Shown here: piece by piece, positions 26,680-35,988 of the stretch
Layout of the letters: every line of letters starts with the position of its first letter
Position numbering within the stretch: position 1 is the first letter of the stretch
Position numbers and translations under genes: made by a program
The notes under the pieces: model-generated
Told to the model about the DNA's origin: nothing
Databases searched by the model: none
The model's input: only the letters and a program-made list of their open reading frames with translations
NCBI GenBank assembly: GCA_965220095.1
Contig: CBDCPD010000004.1
Coordinates: 1 to 64,000 of the forward strand
Direction of reading: 5' to 3'
Origin: Bin87 sp965220095
GTDB lineage: Bacteria; Chloroflexota; Dehalococcoidia; Lucifugimonadales; UBA3495
Length of the DNA: 64,000 nucleotides

Positions 26680-29600
26680 ATGGCTGATCTCCTCCACATT
26701 GACCGTTACTACCGTGAACTCGCCGAATTGATTGAGTTCGGCGGTACCAACAACGAGGAGAACATCCGCCCAGCCTTCCAGAGTTGTCTGGCAGCCTACT
26801 GCGCCGACCACCCGGAGCGGTTGGTTCTCGTGCCGGAACTCCGGTCCGACCGCAGCAACAAGCCTGACGGCACGGTACGCGACTCCCTGCGCATGACGCG
26901 CGGCCTGTGGGAAGCCAAGGACGCTCACGACGACCTCGACCGTGAGATCCGGAATAAGCTCGGGCAAGGTTACTCCGGCGACAACATTTTGTTCGAGAAC
27001 TCGGTCACGGCCGTGCTGGTCCAGAACGACCAAGAGGTAATGCGGACGGAAATGGCCGACCCGGCTACCCTCGACGAGTTGATTCGTAAGTTCTTGGGTT
27101 ACGAGTTTCCGGAAATCAAGGAATTCCGGGAAGCGAGGCAGCAGTTCAGGGACGACCTGCCAGCCGTGCTTGAGAGCCTACGCGGCACCATCGTCGAAGC
27201 CGAGATCGGCAACGATGAATACCAACGGGCGGCGGAGCTCTTTCTCGAACTGTGCCACCAGTCCATCAGTCCCAACGTAACGAACGACAACGTCCGGGAG
27301 ATGCTGATCCAGCACATTCTGACGAAAGACATCTTCCTACGCGTGTTCGCAGAGGACCAGTTCCACCGGGAGAACAACGTCGCCCGCCAGCTGGATGCCC
27401 TCGAGGGCACGTTCTTCACGGGCAATGTGCGGCGCGAGGCCGTCGACCGGCTGCGAGCCTACTACGGTGCCATTGGCCGCGCTGCCGACGACATCGCCGA
27501 GTACGGCGAGAAGCAACGGTTCCTGAAGGGCATTTACGAAGATTTCTATCAGGCTTATAACCCTGGTGCCGCCGACCGTCTCGGCGTGGTGTACACGCCC
27601 AACGAGGTGGTGGACTTCATCGTCCGCGGCGCGGACTGGTTGCTCCAGAAGCACTTCGGCAAGACGCTGGGCGACAAGAACGTTAACATCCTTGACCCGG
27701 CGACCGGGACGGGCACGTTCATAACGAACCTGATGAATCACCTGCCGGCTGATCGACTGGAGTACAAGTACCGGAACGAGATCCACGCCAACGAGGTGGA
27801 AATTCTCCCCTACTACATCGCCAACCTGAACATTGAGTACACGTACAAGGAACTGACGGGCGACTACCTGGAGTTCCCCAACCTGTGCTTCGTCGACACG
27901 CTAGACAACATGGACTGGAAAGGGGCCAGCGGCGCTGCCGTACAGAGGCAGACGACGTTGAACCTAGGCGGAGTGTCGGAAGAGAATTGGATCCGCGTGC
28001 AGGAGCAGAATGAAAAGCCCATCAGTGTCATCATCGGCAACCCGCCCTATAACGCTTCTCAAAGTAATTTCAACGAGTTCAATCCTAATCGTAAGTACCG
28101 TGAGGTTGACCGCCGCGTTAGGGAAACCTACATCGCGGCCAGTACTGCCCAGAAGACGTTGCAGTACGACATGTACAAGCGGTTCATCCGATGGGCTTCG
28201 GACCGCTTGGAGGACGACGGAATCATCGGATTCATCACTAACCGGGCGTACTTGGAAACTCGACAGGATGACGGGTTTCGCCGAATGGCGGTTCAAGAAT
28301 TCACCGACATCTACGTGCTGGACTTGGGCTCGGATGTGCGGCGAAATCCGAAGATTTCGGGCACCACGCACAACGTGTTTGGCATCCAGACTGGCGTAGC
28401 CATCGGGTTCTTCGTTCGTGAAAAGGCAAAGCTCGGCAATTGTGGCATTCACTACGCTTGCCGTGAAGACGAGGAACTGGCGACGGACAAACTCGCGTTC
28501 CTGCGAGACGCGACAATTGAAGGCATTGGTTTTGCACCTATCGTTCCAGATACCAAGTCGTACTGGTTCGGCCAGTCCGACAGCGGCTTCGAGAATTTGT
28601 TGCCGCTGGCTAATCGGGCGACCAAGTTGGCCAAAAGCGTGGCAGATGAGAGGGCAACCTTCAGCCTGTACTCCATTGGTGTCGTTACCGACCGTGATGA
28701 ATGGGTTTACGATTTTTCGTTTGAGGTGCTGGGGGCGAAAGTACGGGCATTTATTGGCATGTACGAGGAGACCCGAGCATCGTTCGGGGGTCGCGAAGTC
28801 GAAAACTCCGAGTTGGGGACCGTCATCAAATGGACGCGCGACCTCAAACGGCAACTTCGTTTGGATTCTTCGAATGTATTCAACAGGTCCAGCGTCATCG
28901 ACGCGCTGTACCGACCGTTCGTAGCCAAACGGCTTTACTTCCACCAGAACTTGAACGAAATGCAATATCAAATGCCCCAGATTTTCCCCCATGGTGATGA
29001 GGGCGAAAACCAAATTATTTGCGTGAAAGCTGTCGGGTCAAACAGGCCCTTTCACGTTTTGGCAGCGAACAGGGTGGTCGATAAACATCTGACTGGCGAT
29101 TGTCAGTGTCTTCCTCTATACCGCTACAAACCGGACGGCGAGTGTGTAAGCAACATCACCGAGTGGGGACTGCGACAGTTCCGCGAACACTACAGTGACG
29201 ACAGCATCTGTGCAGAGGACGTGTTCGCCTACACCTACGCTATGCTCCATGATCCCGTCTACCGGGGTCGGTACGCGGTTGATCTGCGTCGGGAGTTTCC
29301 ACGGGTTTACTTCCAAGATGATTTTACTTGGTGGGCACAGCAGGGGCGCGAGTTGCTGGATCTGCACTTGGGGTTTGAGACGGCAGAGCCGTGGCCGCTC
29401 GAGCGAATCGACAAGGACGGCGTTACGCCGACGCGGTTCATCCTGCGCGCCAACAAGGAACAAGGTGTCATTACTCTGGACGGACAAACGGCGCTGGCCG
29501 GCGTGCCGGCTGAGGCGTGGGAGTACCAGTTGGGGACTCGCTCAGCACTGGAGTGGGTGCTAGATCAGTACAAGGAACGCAAGCCTAAGGATCCGACGAT

Positions 29601-29742
29601 CCGTGAGCGTTTCAACATCTACCGCTTCGCGGACCACAAGGAGCGGGTGATTGACTTGCTGAGTCGCGTTTGCACTGTGAGCACGTTCACGACTACCATC
29701 GTCGACGAGTTAGCCTCTAGGTCTTCGTTGGTGAGCGCATGA
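26680..29742 (+). CDS. Type IIG/ISP-like restriction-modification enzyme
   Basis: The protein has 1020 residues from the ATG at 26680 (a TTG three codons upstream is possible). The N-terminal nuclease-like motif has PD at 62-63 and EAK at 78-80 (KPDGTVRD...LWEAKD). A helical spacer follows, then an N6-adenine methyltransferase with motif I ILDPATGTGTF (about 335) and motif IV GNPPYN (about 452). The rest is target recognition, ending with a LHDPVYRGRYAVDLRREFPR block common to this family. There is no helicase domain, so the layout is closer to MmeI-like type IIG than to full type ISP. The enzyme would both methylate and cut one sequence. The next gene overlaps its stop by 4 bp (ATGA) and is probably translationally coupled. 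Confidence 0.85.
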   Translation: MADLLHIDRYYRELAELIEFGGTNNEENIRPAFQSCLAAYCADHPERLVLVPELRSDRSNKPDGTVRDSLRMTRGLWEAKDAHDDLDREIRNKLGQGYSGDNILFENSVTAVLVQNDQEVMRTEMADPATLDELIRKFLGYEFPEIKEFREARQQFRDDLPAVLESLRGTIVEAEIGNDEYQRAAELFLELCHQSISPNVTNDNVREMLIQHILTKDIFLRVFAEDQFHRENNVARQLDALEGTFFTGNVRREAVDRLRAYYGAIGRAADDIAEYGEKQRFLKGIYEDFYQAYNPGAADRLGVVYTPNEVVDFIVRGADWLLQKHFGKTLGDKNVNILDPATGTGTFITNLMNHLPADRLEYKYRNEIHANEVEILPYYIANLNIEYTYKELTGDYLEFPNLCFVDTLDNMDWKGASGAAVQRQTTLNLGGVSEENWIRVQEQNEKPISVIIGNPPYNASQSNFNEFNPNRKYREVDRRVRETYIAASTAQKTLQYDMYKRFIRWASDRLEDDGIIGFITNRAYLETRQDDGFRRMAVQEFTDIYVLDLGSDVRRNPKISGTTHNVFGIQTGVAIGFFVREKAKLGNCGIHYACREDEELATDKLAFLRDATIEGIGFAPIVPDTKSYWFGQSDSGFENLLPLANRATKLAKSVADERATFSLYSIGVVTDRDEWVYDFSFEVLGAKVRAFIGMYEETRASFGGREVENSELGTVIKWTRDLKRQLRLDSSNVFNRSSVIDALYRPFVAKRLYFHQNLNEMQYQMPQIFPHGDEGENQIICVKAVGSNRPFHVLAANRVVDKHLTGDCQCLPLYRYKPDGECVSNITEWGLRQFREHYSDDSICAEDVFAYTYAMLHDPVYRGRYAVDLRREFPRVYFQDDFTWWAQQGRELLDLHLGFETAEPWPLERIDKDGVTPTRFILRANKEQGVITLDGQTALAGVPAEAWEYQLGTRSALEWVLDQYKERKPKDPTIRERFNIYRFADHKERVIDLLSRVCTVSTFTTTIVDELASRSSLVSA

Positions 29743-30308
29743 GATATTGGTTCGACGAAAATGACGAAGAGCGCCGACGTAGGTCGGCGTTCGACGAAGG
29801 GATGGCGTTCTTGGTGCCAATCGAGACCAATCTCCAAGAGGCTGTGCAACATTTCCATCTTCTGGAGTCCGATGGTATTCAACAGTCGTGGGAACAAGTA
29901 GATTTCGAAAGGGACATTCTCGAAGACGTCTACGGCGTCTCCCAATCACCACCGGACATCGTGGGAACGCACGCTCTCTACACGTTCTGCGGTATCGACT
30001 GCCGGGACTACGACGGACCGCAAATGTGGATACTCATGCCCATCCGGCTATGGGAGCACGACCAGACGCTTTTTCATAGCGTGAACTGCGGAGGGTGCCG
30101 GGGGACGTACCTTTTCGAACTGCGCCGACGTGGCGAGAAAGAAAAGGCAGATTTCGTAGAGATGATCTGGTTGGAACAGTACGGCGAAACCAACGCCAAC
30201 TGTGGCGGTGTCCACACCGTAACACCTGCTCATTACGTCCTAACCTGTCGAGTATGTGGCCGATTAGCCGTTGATTTGGAGAATGCGGGCGAGACTACCT
30301 ACCTCTAA
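29739..30308 (+). CDS. Hypothetical zinc-binding protein coupled to R-M gene
   Basis: The protein has 189 residues; its ATG overlaps the R-M stop in ATGA. Two cysteine pairs, NCGGCRGTY (about 115) and TCRVCGRLAV (about 172), could bind zinc. The N-terminus is highly charged (DENDEERRRRSAFDEG). I do not recognise a family. The tight coupling to the restriction-modification gene suggests an accessory role, such as regulation or specificity. An equivalent gene is not present behind the truncated paralog, because that end was deleted. Confidence 0.6.
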   Translation: MRYWFDENDEERRRRSAFDEGMAFLVPIETNLQEAVQHFHLLESDGIQQSWEQVDFERDILEDVYGVSQSPPDIVGTHALYTFCGIDCRDYDGPQMWILMPIRLWEHDQTLFHSVNCGGCRGTYLFELRRRGEKEKADFVEMIWLEQYGETNANCGGVHTVTPAHYVLTCRVCGRLAVDLENAGETTYL

Positions 30309-30371
30309 GGGAACCACTCACCGCCACAGGACCAGCGGTCGTCTGATACGGCAGATTCTGCAGTGCCTCTA

Positions 30372-31934
30372 CTACGCTGCCTGCTGCACGGAGTTGAGCT
30401 CGTGAAGCACCAGCGCGGCTATGATGCCAGGGGAGACTTTTTGCTCCTCTACTTGCCTTGCCTTGGATCTCTTTGCAGCCGGCAACTTGATCCTCATGTG
30501 CCTCATGTGGGCGTAGTCATCGGCTTTCAGGTGGGCCAGCGCGGTGGCCAGGTAGGCAAGTGCCGACATCGCGACGTGCATCGACAACTTCCTGCCGTTC
30601 AGGTAACGGTGGGTGTCCAACAGCCGGCTATGCTTGGCGCTGCTGAAGAACCGTTCCTCACTCGGCCGCTTCTTGTACTCGGCCTTCCACTCGTCAGAGC
30701 AGCGGGGCAGCAGGCCCACTATCCTGAGCAGCCTGCCCTCGGGCTTCTCGTAGTGCTCGTGGTCACAGTGACGGGTGAACTGGACGGTTTCCTTGAGAGG
30801 ACAGCCATCAGCGGGACAACGGAACAGGTGGCCTTGCTCTTGGTCGGTTTCAACGTACTCCATGGATTCGCCGCCGATGCAGGTCGGCCGACCGTCCTCG
30901 TCGTAAATCCCGTCGTACAGCCGTTTCCCGGTTCCCTTGTCCTTCTCGGGCCGCCGGATGGCGATCACCGGAATCATGCCGCGGCTCACCACGTGCTTGA
31001 TGTTGTCCAACTTGTCGTAGCCCTTGTCGCCCAAGAAGTACCTCGGCCTCAGCTTCCGGTACAACGTCAGGCAGTCATCCAGGTCCTGGATCATCACCGT
31101 CACGTCGCTCGCGTTTGCCGGGCGGGTCGCGGCGAACAGCGGCAGCCCGTGGTTGCCGTCGGTGACGAAATTCACCTTGTAGCCGTGGTAGCTCTCCGTC
31201 TTCTTGTCGTTCTGGCTCGATGCTTCTGCCTTCCCAGCGTTATTGCCGGCCGCTTTGCTTGCTTTGGAACTACCGCGTTTTCTGGAACTGCCCTTGGATG
31301 AGCGGCGGTTTTTGGCAGTGCGGCGTCCCCATTTGGCGTCCGGATCTTTGGACGGTATCTCCTCTCCGGTTTTCCGGCTCTTCCTGCCAGGCCGCGCCCA
31401 AGACTCCACGTCGGTGCTGTCCATGACCAGCGAGTGCCCCAGCGGGGGCTTGTCGACCGGGACTACTCCAGCTTCGCGCAGGCGTTCTATCTCGTCTCCG
31501 CACTCCAGAAACACCTCGGCGATGTTGATCCAGATGAAGTCCTTGTAAGGGGTCAGTTTCTTCTTGAATCGGCTGTAAGCACCCTCGCTGGGCGCACATT
31601 CGAGACCGCAGATACGCAGCAGTCGCTCATCGCTTCCCAAGCGGTTGAGGAAACCGTTGGCGTAGCGCTCGTTGAGGGCGTACTGCATGACTAAGGCCCT
31701 GAGCATGGCATCAGCCTGGTAGCCTGGGTTCCCGCCTTGTTCGTGGGGCGCGTCGAGTACTTCCGCCAGATCGCCGGTACGCGAGATAGCCTCCTCAATC
31801 ACGACTTCGAGGAAGCCGAAGCCGCTTTTCGGCAGAGCCGAAGGCATCGACAGCGTTGGACCCCGGGCAGCCCGCCGCTGCCCGGGCACGGTTGCGGTGT
31901 TGCCCGCGTTGCGATTATCATCACAAGCGACCAC
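30372..31934 (-). mobile_element. IS1182/IS5-type transposase, apparently intact
   Basis: The protein has 520 residues. Features: N-terminal GNPGYQADAMLRALVMQYALNERY and RFKKKLTPY; first catalytic Asp in LVMDSTDVESWARPG; YHGYKVNFVTDGNHGLPLF; second Asp in YFLGDKGYDKLDN; late FTRHCDHEHYEKPEGRL and SEERFFSSAKHSRLLDTHRY with the Glu. A low-complexity Ser/Lys insertion (RSSKGSSRKRGSSKASK...) lies after the first Asp. The frame is uninterrupted, so the element may be recent. I could not fix the terminal repeats; the left end must lie between 30309 and 30372 and the right between 31935 and about 32150. Confidence 0.8.
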
Positions 31935-32156
31935 CTGGGGATCTCCTTAAGCCGAGTGACTAGGTGGTTACCGAGGCCGAATGCAGCTCCAACTCTTTCG
32001 GCCTCGCCGCCGTTAAAGGGCGTGAAATCCGTGTCAAACGGTCGCCCGGGCGGCAGGTTTTTCCCTGCTGAGATTGTACTAAAATGGTACAGTCAGTGCA
32101 AGGAATTTATGTCATTTTTGAACCAAACGTTCGATTTCCTACAACGCGTGATCGCT

Positions 32157-32178
32157 TACTGACAACCGGTTGTCAGTA
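32157..32178. promoter_or_regulatory. Perfect 22-bp palindrome, candidate operator
   Basis: The half-site TACTGACAACC is followed directly by its complement. It lies about 78 bp upstream of the zinc-ribbon/GIY-YIG operon, just before a plausible sigma-70 promoter (TTGGAA at about 32192, 17-nt spacer, TAACAT). A dimeric repressor or activator site is the simplest reading; an IS end is the alternative, since the IS1182-like element ends nearby. Confidence 0.55.
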
Positions 32179-32255
32179 GGCGTCAATCCATGGTTGGAAA
32201 ATGATGTACTGTTTGATAACATAGTGCCAAAGCGCGCCTGACGAGGTTACGTATC

Positions 32256-32447
32256 ATGGCCTATATCAAGATTGACGGCTTCCTGTGCGAGCGGTGCCTG
32301 CACCGCTGGGCACCGAAGCAGCAGGGCACGCCAGAGCCGAAGAACTGCCCCAAGTGCAAAAGCCCCTACTGGAACAAGCCACGCATGACGCCGTCCCGCG
32401 GCAACCCAGCATGGCTCAAGGACGAATCCCAGCAGGCGGTGGCGTGA
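32256..32447 (+). CDS. Small zinc-ribbon protein
   Basis: The protein has 63 residues. FLCERCLHRW (about 8-17) and CPKCKSPYWNKPR (about 35-47) form a CxxC/CxxC zinc ribbon. This short family occurs widely, often beside mobile or defence genes, with no fixed function. It overlaps the downstream GIY-YIG gene by 4 bp (GTGA), so the two form an operon. Confidence 0.65.
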   Translation: MAYIKIDGFLCERCLHRWAPKQQGTPEPKNCPKCKSPYWNKPRMTPSRGNPAWLKDESQQAVA

Positions 32448-33511
32448 ACGATAGCATTATTGGTTCATCATACTTAGATGAGGCGGTGAACATCGTGAAA
32501 GAAAAGAGGTCAGTGGCCAAGTGGGGATTCGGCATGGCACCCATATCATCGCGAATGCGCGAGCGCTACGACGCGGCTGTGTCCGACGTTTCCAAACTCA
32601 TGAATGGCCAGGAAGTGGAAAGCCAATCGGTCTTGGAATCTCTCAGCGAGTTGAAGGGGATGTTCAACAGGTACATTCGGAAAGACCAATGGGACTATGC
32701 CATGGTCGGCGAAGAATTGGGCAACCCACCGGCAAGGCATGCTCGGCTGATCGCCAACGACCTTTTGAAGTTGCGTCGGGCGCTAATTGCTGATGACATT
32801 GATTCTGCAGAGCAAGCCAAGCAAGGACTGCACGAAAACTCCATTCTCAAGTACCTTGAAAACTACGAATCGGCCAAGGAGAGTCCTAGCCAAAACAGGG
32901 ATGGTGGATGGATCTACGTTCTTTCGACCCGAGAACAGCCGAACGTCCTGAAGATAGGCAGAACTGATCGACCAGTGTCACAGCGTGCGAAGGAGATAAA
33001 CGGGGCGACAGGTGTGCTTACCCCGTTTGGAGCTCGCTACGTAATCAGAGTGAGTGATCCCGTTGAGGCCGAAAGGAAAATCCATCAGGCACTGGGCGAG
33101 TACCGAATCAGGCAGGACAGAGAGTTCTTTGAAGTAGCACCACACATAGCAGAGCAAATCATCAGGGAGTGCATCCGTTCCAACCGGTTAAACTACCGCT
33201 CCAGTGGTACGGTTCTGTGGTTTGACCACGGCAAATTCTACGGGTTCATCTCGATGGAGCGTGAAGGCGACGTATTCGTTCACGGTTCCGGCGTCAGAAG
33301 GGAAACGGCCGAACGTCTTGAACCAGGAACTCCTGTGACGTTCATACTCAACAGAAACAGCAAAGGTCCCTACGCTACACAAGTGGCACTTTCCGACGAA
33401 CACGGTGCCACGGAGCGATCCAACACGGGTGAAGCATCTCTGAACTCTCACGATGATGCCCCCAATGAACCGCGGGTGTTTGATGGGTCAGGAAGTCGTC
33501 CACGCCGCTAA
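32444..33511 (+). CDS. GIY-YIG (T5orf172/MUG113-type) nuclease fused to cold-shock domain
   Basis: The protein has 355 residues with a GTG start overlapping the preceding stop. Residues 1-150 are helical and charged. At 155-245, GWIYVLSTREQPNVLKIGRT...RAKEINGATGV...ERKIHQALGEYRI...REFFEV is a T5orf172-type GIY-YIG domain (WIYVL, KIGRT, the E/H of the RKIH helix). At 250-312, SGTVLWFDHGKFYGFISMER-type sequence with DVFVHGSGV is a cold-shock (CSD) fold with its RNP-like aromatic motifs. The C-terminus is disordered. The fusion would join a DNA-cutting fold to a single-strand nucleic-acid binder. I know of GIY-YIG domains in homing and defence proteins; this pairing with CSD is unusual to me. 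Confidence 0.75.
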   Translation: MNDSIIGSSYLDEAVNIVKEKRSVAKWGFGMAPISSRMRERYDAAVSDVSKLMNGQEVESQSVLESLSELKGMFNRYIRKDQWDYAMVGEELGNPPARHARLIANDLLKLRRALIADDIDSAEQAKQGLHENSILKYLENYESAKESPSQNRDGGWIYVLSTREQPNVLKIGRTDRPVSQRAKEINGATGVLTPFGARYVIRVSDPVEAERKIHQALGEYRIRQDREFFEVAPHIAEQIIRECIRSNRLNYRSSGTVLWFDHGKFYGFISMEREGDVFVHGSGVRRETAERLEPGTPVTFILNRNSKGPYATQVALSDEHGATERSNTGEASLNSHDDAPNEPRVFDGSGSRPRR

Positions 33512-33713
33512 AGTCTTCATTAAGGGGACCTCCAAGCTGCCGCCGTACGAGCGTGATCAGATATGGGCAGAAGCCCTCCACTACCCGCGGCTGGGAGAGT
33601 GGAACAAGATTCCGTCGCCCGTGAGGGCATGGTTTCGTCAAATAGTCGCGTACATTGACGACGATGGACCGGAGCCAGAATACTGGCCGAAAGCCATGCC
33701 ATGGCAGACCTGA
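33483..33713 (+). CDS. Small hypothetical protein overlapping GIY-YIG gene
   Basis: The protein has 76 residues from the ATG at 33483 (an ATG at 33453 is also in frame). It overlaps the end of the GIY-YIG-CSD gene by 29 bp. Its composition is protein-like (MGQEVVHAAKVFIKGTSKLP, then RDQIWAEALHYP, VRAWFRQIVAYIDDDG), but I recognise no family. It is probably the third gene of the 32.2-33.7 kb operon. Confidence 0.5.
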   Translation: MGQEVVHAAKVFIKGTSKLPPYERDQIWAEALHYPRLGEWNKIPSPVRAWFRQIVAYIDDDGPEPEYWPKAMPWQT

Positions 33714-33839
33714 AGCCACAGCTAACGTGTAAGGCAACAGTCTGTGAACCCTAGGGGTCTAGTCCACTAATCCTGCCGGTAGGTCGAAACCAAACCGGCA
33801 CCTGAGTGACGGCATAGCTTTGTAGTTTCTCCTGAAGCA

Positions 33840-33932
33840 GACGAGATGCCAGAACGAAATCCGTCACAACGCTGATCACTTTCAGCCACTGCTTGGTCCA
33901 TTTCCGAGTAGCGAAATTTCCTCTACCGTGGT
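33840..33932 (-). repeat. Inverted repeat copy 2 (about 90 bp)
   Basis: It is the complement of the sequence at 26471-26562 with scattered differences; the GAGGAAATTTCGCTACTCGG block (20 nt) is identical. Together the two copies bracket the R-M, IS1182 and GIY-YIG region. Confidence 0.65.
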
Positions 33933-33939
33933 CATAGTC

Positions 33940-33969
33940 TTGACATACGCTATCGCCAGTGGTTAGTAT
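33940..33969 (+). promoter_or_regulatory. Sigma-70-type promoter
   Basis: TTGACA at 33940-33945, an 18-nt spacer, then TAGTAT at 33964-33969. It lies about 95 bp before the RHH gene at 34065 and has no competing gene. Confidence 0.6.
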
Positions 33970-34064
33970 CAATACAGTCGCAAAAGTCTAGTTTGGTACT
34001 TTTGGAGCCATTTCAGGACGAAACAGGCACTCGCCAAGAAACAGACCGCGTGACAGGATCCACC

Positions 34065-34274
34065 ATGACGACAAAAAACAAAAGAAGGCAGGCACGCACG
34101 AACCTAGACGAAGTAACGTGGGACCGGATCGAACGGGTATCGAAACGGGATGGCCTGAAACCTTCTGAGATATTCAAACTGGCGATCATCGAGTATCTGC
34201 GCCGGGACGAAAGCAGGTACGGGACGGAGATGGAAGACCAAAACGGAGCGATATCGATGAACGGCCACGGATAA
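34065..34274 (+). CDS. Small CopG-like ribbon-helix-helix protein
   Basis: The protein has 69 residues from the ATG at 34065. A basic N-terminus (TTKNKRRQARTNLDE) is followed by VTWDRIERVSKRDGLKPSEIFKLAIIEYLRR, the strand plus two helices of a CopG/Arc-like RHH. It lies upstream of a replication-type gene cluster, where CopG-like proteins usually repress rep expression (inference). A hairpin follows directly. Confidence 0.6.
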   Translation: MTTKNKRRQARTNLDEVTWDRIERVSKRDGLKPSEIFKLAIIEYLRRDESRYGTEMEDQNGAISMNGHG

Positions 34275-34280
34275 AGCCTA

Positions 34281-34320
34281 AAAAGAAAGGCCAATCTCAC
34301 TTCTGACGGCAGATTGGCCT
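34281..34320 (-). terminator. Hairpin with T-rich minus-strand tail
   Basis: AGGCCAATCT pairs with AGATTGGCCT (13-nt loop). On the minus strand the stem is followed by TTCTTTTTAGG, so it would terminate a leftward transcript coming from 34.3-34.8 kb, a region with no clear gene. A leftward antisense RNA is one explanation. Confidence 0.5.
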
Positions 34321-34842
34321 CAATACCCAGCCCACTCAGATAGGCAAAACCCGCAGTACGGGCTTCCGGCTGTCGGTAAAGACCGCCTATAGGGTATTCG
34401 GATGTCAATTGTAGCACAACGAACTCAATCCAACAATACCCAGAACCTCGCCTGTCTAACGATTCCAGGAGGTCAGGAAGAATGCTGGGACAGCCGGGGA
34501 CCCGAGCGGCAGAGCTCGGCTAAACTGGAGGGACACCACCACCAGGGCGTTGTTCTAAAGGACACCGGTTGGGAGGTCTGGGCGCGGTGCCTGGCGTGCC
34601 TACTGTCACTATGCCCACCAGTTACTCTAAACTGGTTTATGTACTGGCTGTACGCAATACCACTACTTCCGCCGCTGGTAGCAGTGGAGCACAGAGCCTC
34701 GAGCATCACCGAAGCTATTAGGCAACTGGGTAGACCCCATCGTGAAACCAAAGGGACCTTCGCACGATACCAAGTCTGTAAGCCCAAGCTGGCCTGGAAA
34801 AACACTGCGGTATCGAAGCGTCTTTCCTGAGACGGTATCACC
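34321..34842. other. Gap before rep-like gene; possible antisense RNA source
   Basis: A plus frame at 34402-34830 and a minus frame at 34844-34473 overlap. Neither has family features or a ribosome binding site, although the plus frame carries one hydrophobic run. Given the minus-strand terminator at 34281, the gap could host a counter-transcribed RNA; I cannot identify its promoter. Confidence 0.3.
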
Positions 34843-35988
34843 ATGGCCAGTGATCAGGATAATAATAGCGTATCAGTGACTGACGGGGAGGGCACCTTCG
34901 TCGCGTTCACCAAACGCCCCGCAATACCACTGGTAGAACGGGCATATAACGTTATTGCAGAGCTGTGCGATAAGGCTGACGGACCGGTGTGGTTCTCACA
35001 ACAGAGCCTGGCAGGGTATCTGCAAGTGTCGGGTCCCAGGTTGAGCTTGGCAATCAACCAACTCAAGGATGACCGGCGCATCACCGTCACACGGGAAGGA
35101 AACTACTATTCATACATGATTACCACTGTCGGCGACCAACTGCCGATGGTATCAACAATATCAGCGGTTAGAGAACCGACGAAGACGGTACAACCAGAAA
35201 CAAGCCGCCGGAGAGGATCAAGGAAAACCAAGGTAAAAAGCGACGTAAGCACTACGGAAGGCAGTGATGGTGCAGGTAAAACGCGGGTTAACCCGCAGGT
35301 TAACCCGCAGGGAATCGCAAGTGAAGAACTCGGCAATTGCAGGATAAGTGGTCAGAAAAGCACAGATAACGAGGCAGAAACCAGCGGGAAATCGGGAGAA
35401 TGTAGAGCCATAAGTGTTTGGGACGCTGCGCTGGGACGGATCAGCATGGAAATACCGCGCGAACATTTCAGGGCTTTCTTCACACCGACAGTCGGGGTGA
35501 GCTTATCTGCCACCGGAATCACGGTGGCGACACAGTCGGACTACGACAATAGCTGGCTCAATATGCCATTGCACTACGGAATCGCCAAGGAAGCGGTCAA
35601 CGTCATTGCTGGACGGGAGATGGAAATTCTTTACGTGGTGAACCAGGAAACAGCTAAACCGTCGGAGTCTAGGACCGTGTCGCACGAACCACCCGATACG
35701 GAATTGGTGGAGTTCACCGACTGTACGGCATGCGGCCCTGGCACGATGGTATTAACAACCTGGGAAGGCCTCAAGAGACAAGCGGGAGAGAGCTATTACT
35801 GCAAGGAGGGTGGCAAGTGTTCACGTCTCTGGAACTCAGTGGCAGGAGAATTCTATCCGCCGGGGCAAACGCAGTTGGGGTACCAAGAAGCAACGGAAGC
35901 ACTGAAACAAGCTCTACTAACGGCGACCCGTATTGGACGTAACTATGGGCAGTCCCCACGCGCGCGCGCCGGCCCGGTTCCCGGTTAA
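34843..35988 (+). CDS. Replication-initiator-like protein with DnaA N-terminal domain
   Basis: The protein has 381 residues. Residues about 25-95 (AYNVIAELCDKADGPVWFSQQSLAGYLQVSGPRLSLAINQLKDDRRI) form a winged helix. A basic linker runs to about 185. Residues 190-265 (VWDAALGRISMEIPREHFRAFF, then WLNMPLHYGIAKEAVNVIAGREMEILYVV) match the DnaA domain I pattern (W..aL..l...i....F..wf.P...wl...y...i..al..v.g...ei.fv). DnaA domain I contacts the replicative helicase. C-terminal Cys pairs (DCTACGPG and CKEGGKC) may bind zinc. Together with the DnaC-like gene downstream it looks like a plasmid- or phage-type initiator. The stop codon lies inside a large inverted repeat. Confidence 0.6.
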   Translation: MASDQDNNSVSVTDGEGTFVAFTKRPAIPLVERAYNVIAELCDKADGPVWFSQQSLAGYLQVSGPRLSLAINQLKDDRRITVTREGNYYSYMITTVGDQLPMVSTISAVREPTKTVQPETSRRRGSRKTKVKSDVSTTEGSDGAGKTRVNPQVNPQGIASEELGNCRISGQKSTDNEAETSGKSGECRAISVWDAALGRISMEIPREHFRAFFTPTVGVSLSATGITVATQSDYDNSWLNMPLHYGIAKEAVNVIAGREMEILYVVNQETAKPSESRTVSHEPPDTELVEFTDCTACGPGTMVLTTWEGLKRQAGESYYCKEGGKCSRLWNSVAGEFYPPGQTQLGYQEATEALKQALLTATRIGRNYGQSPRARAGPVPG

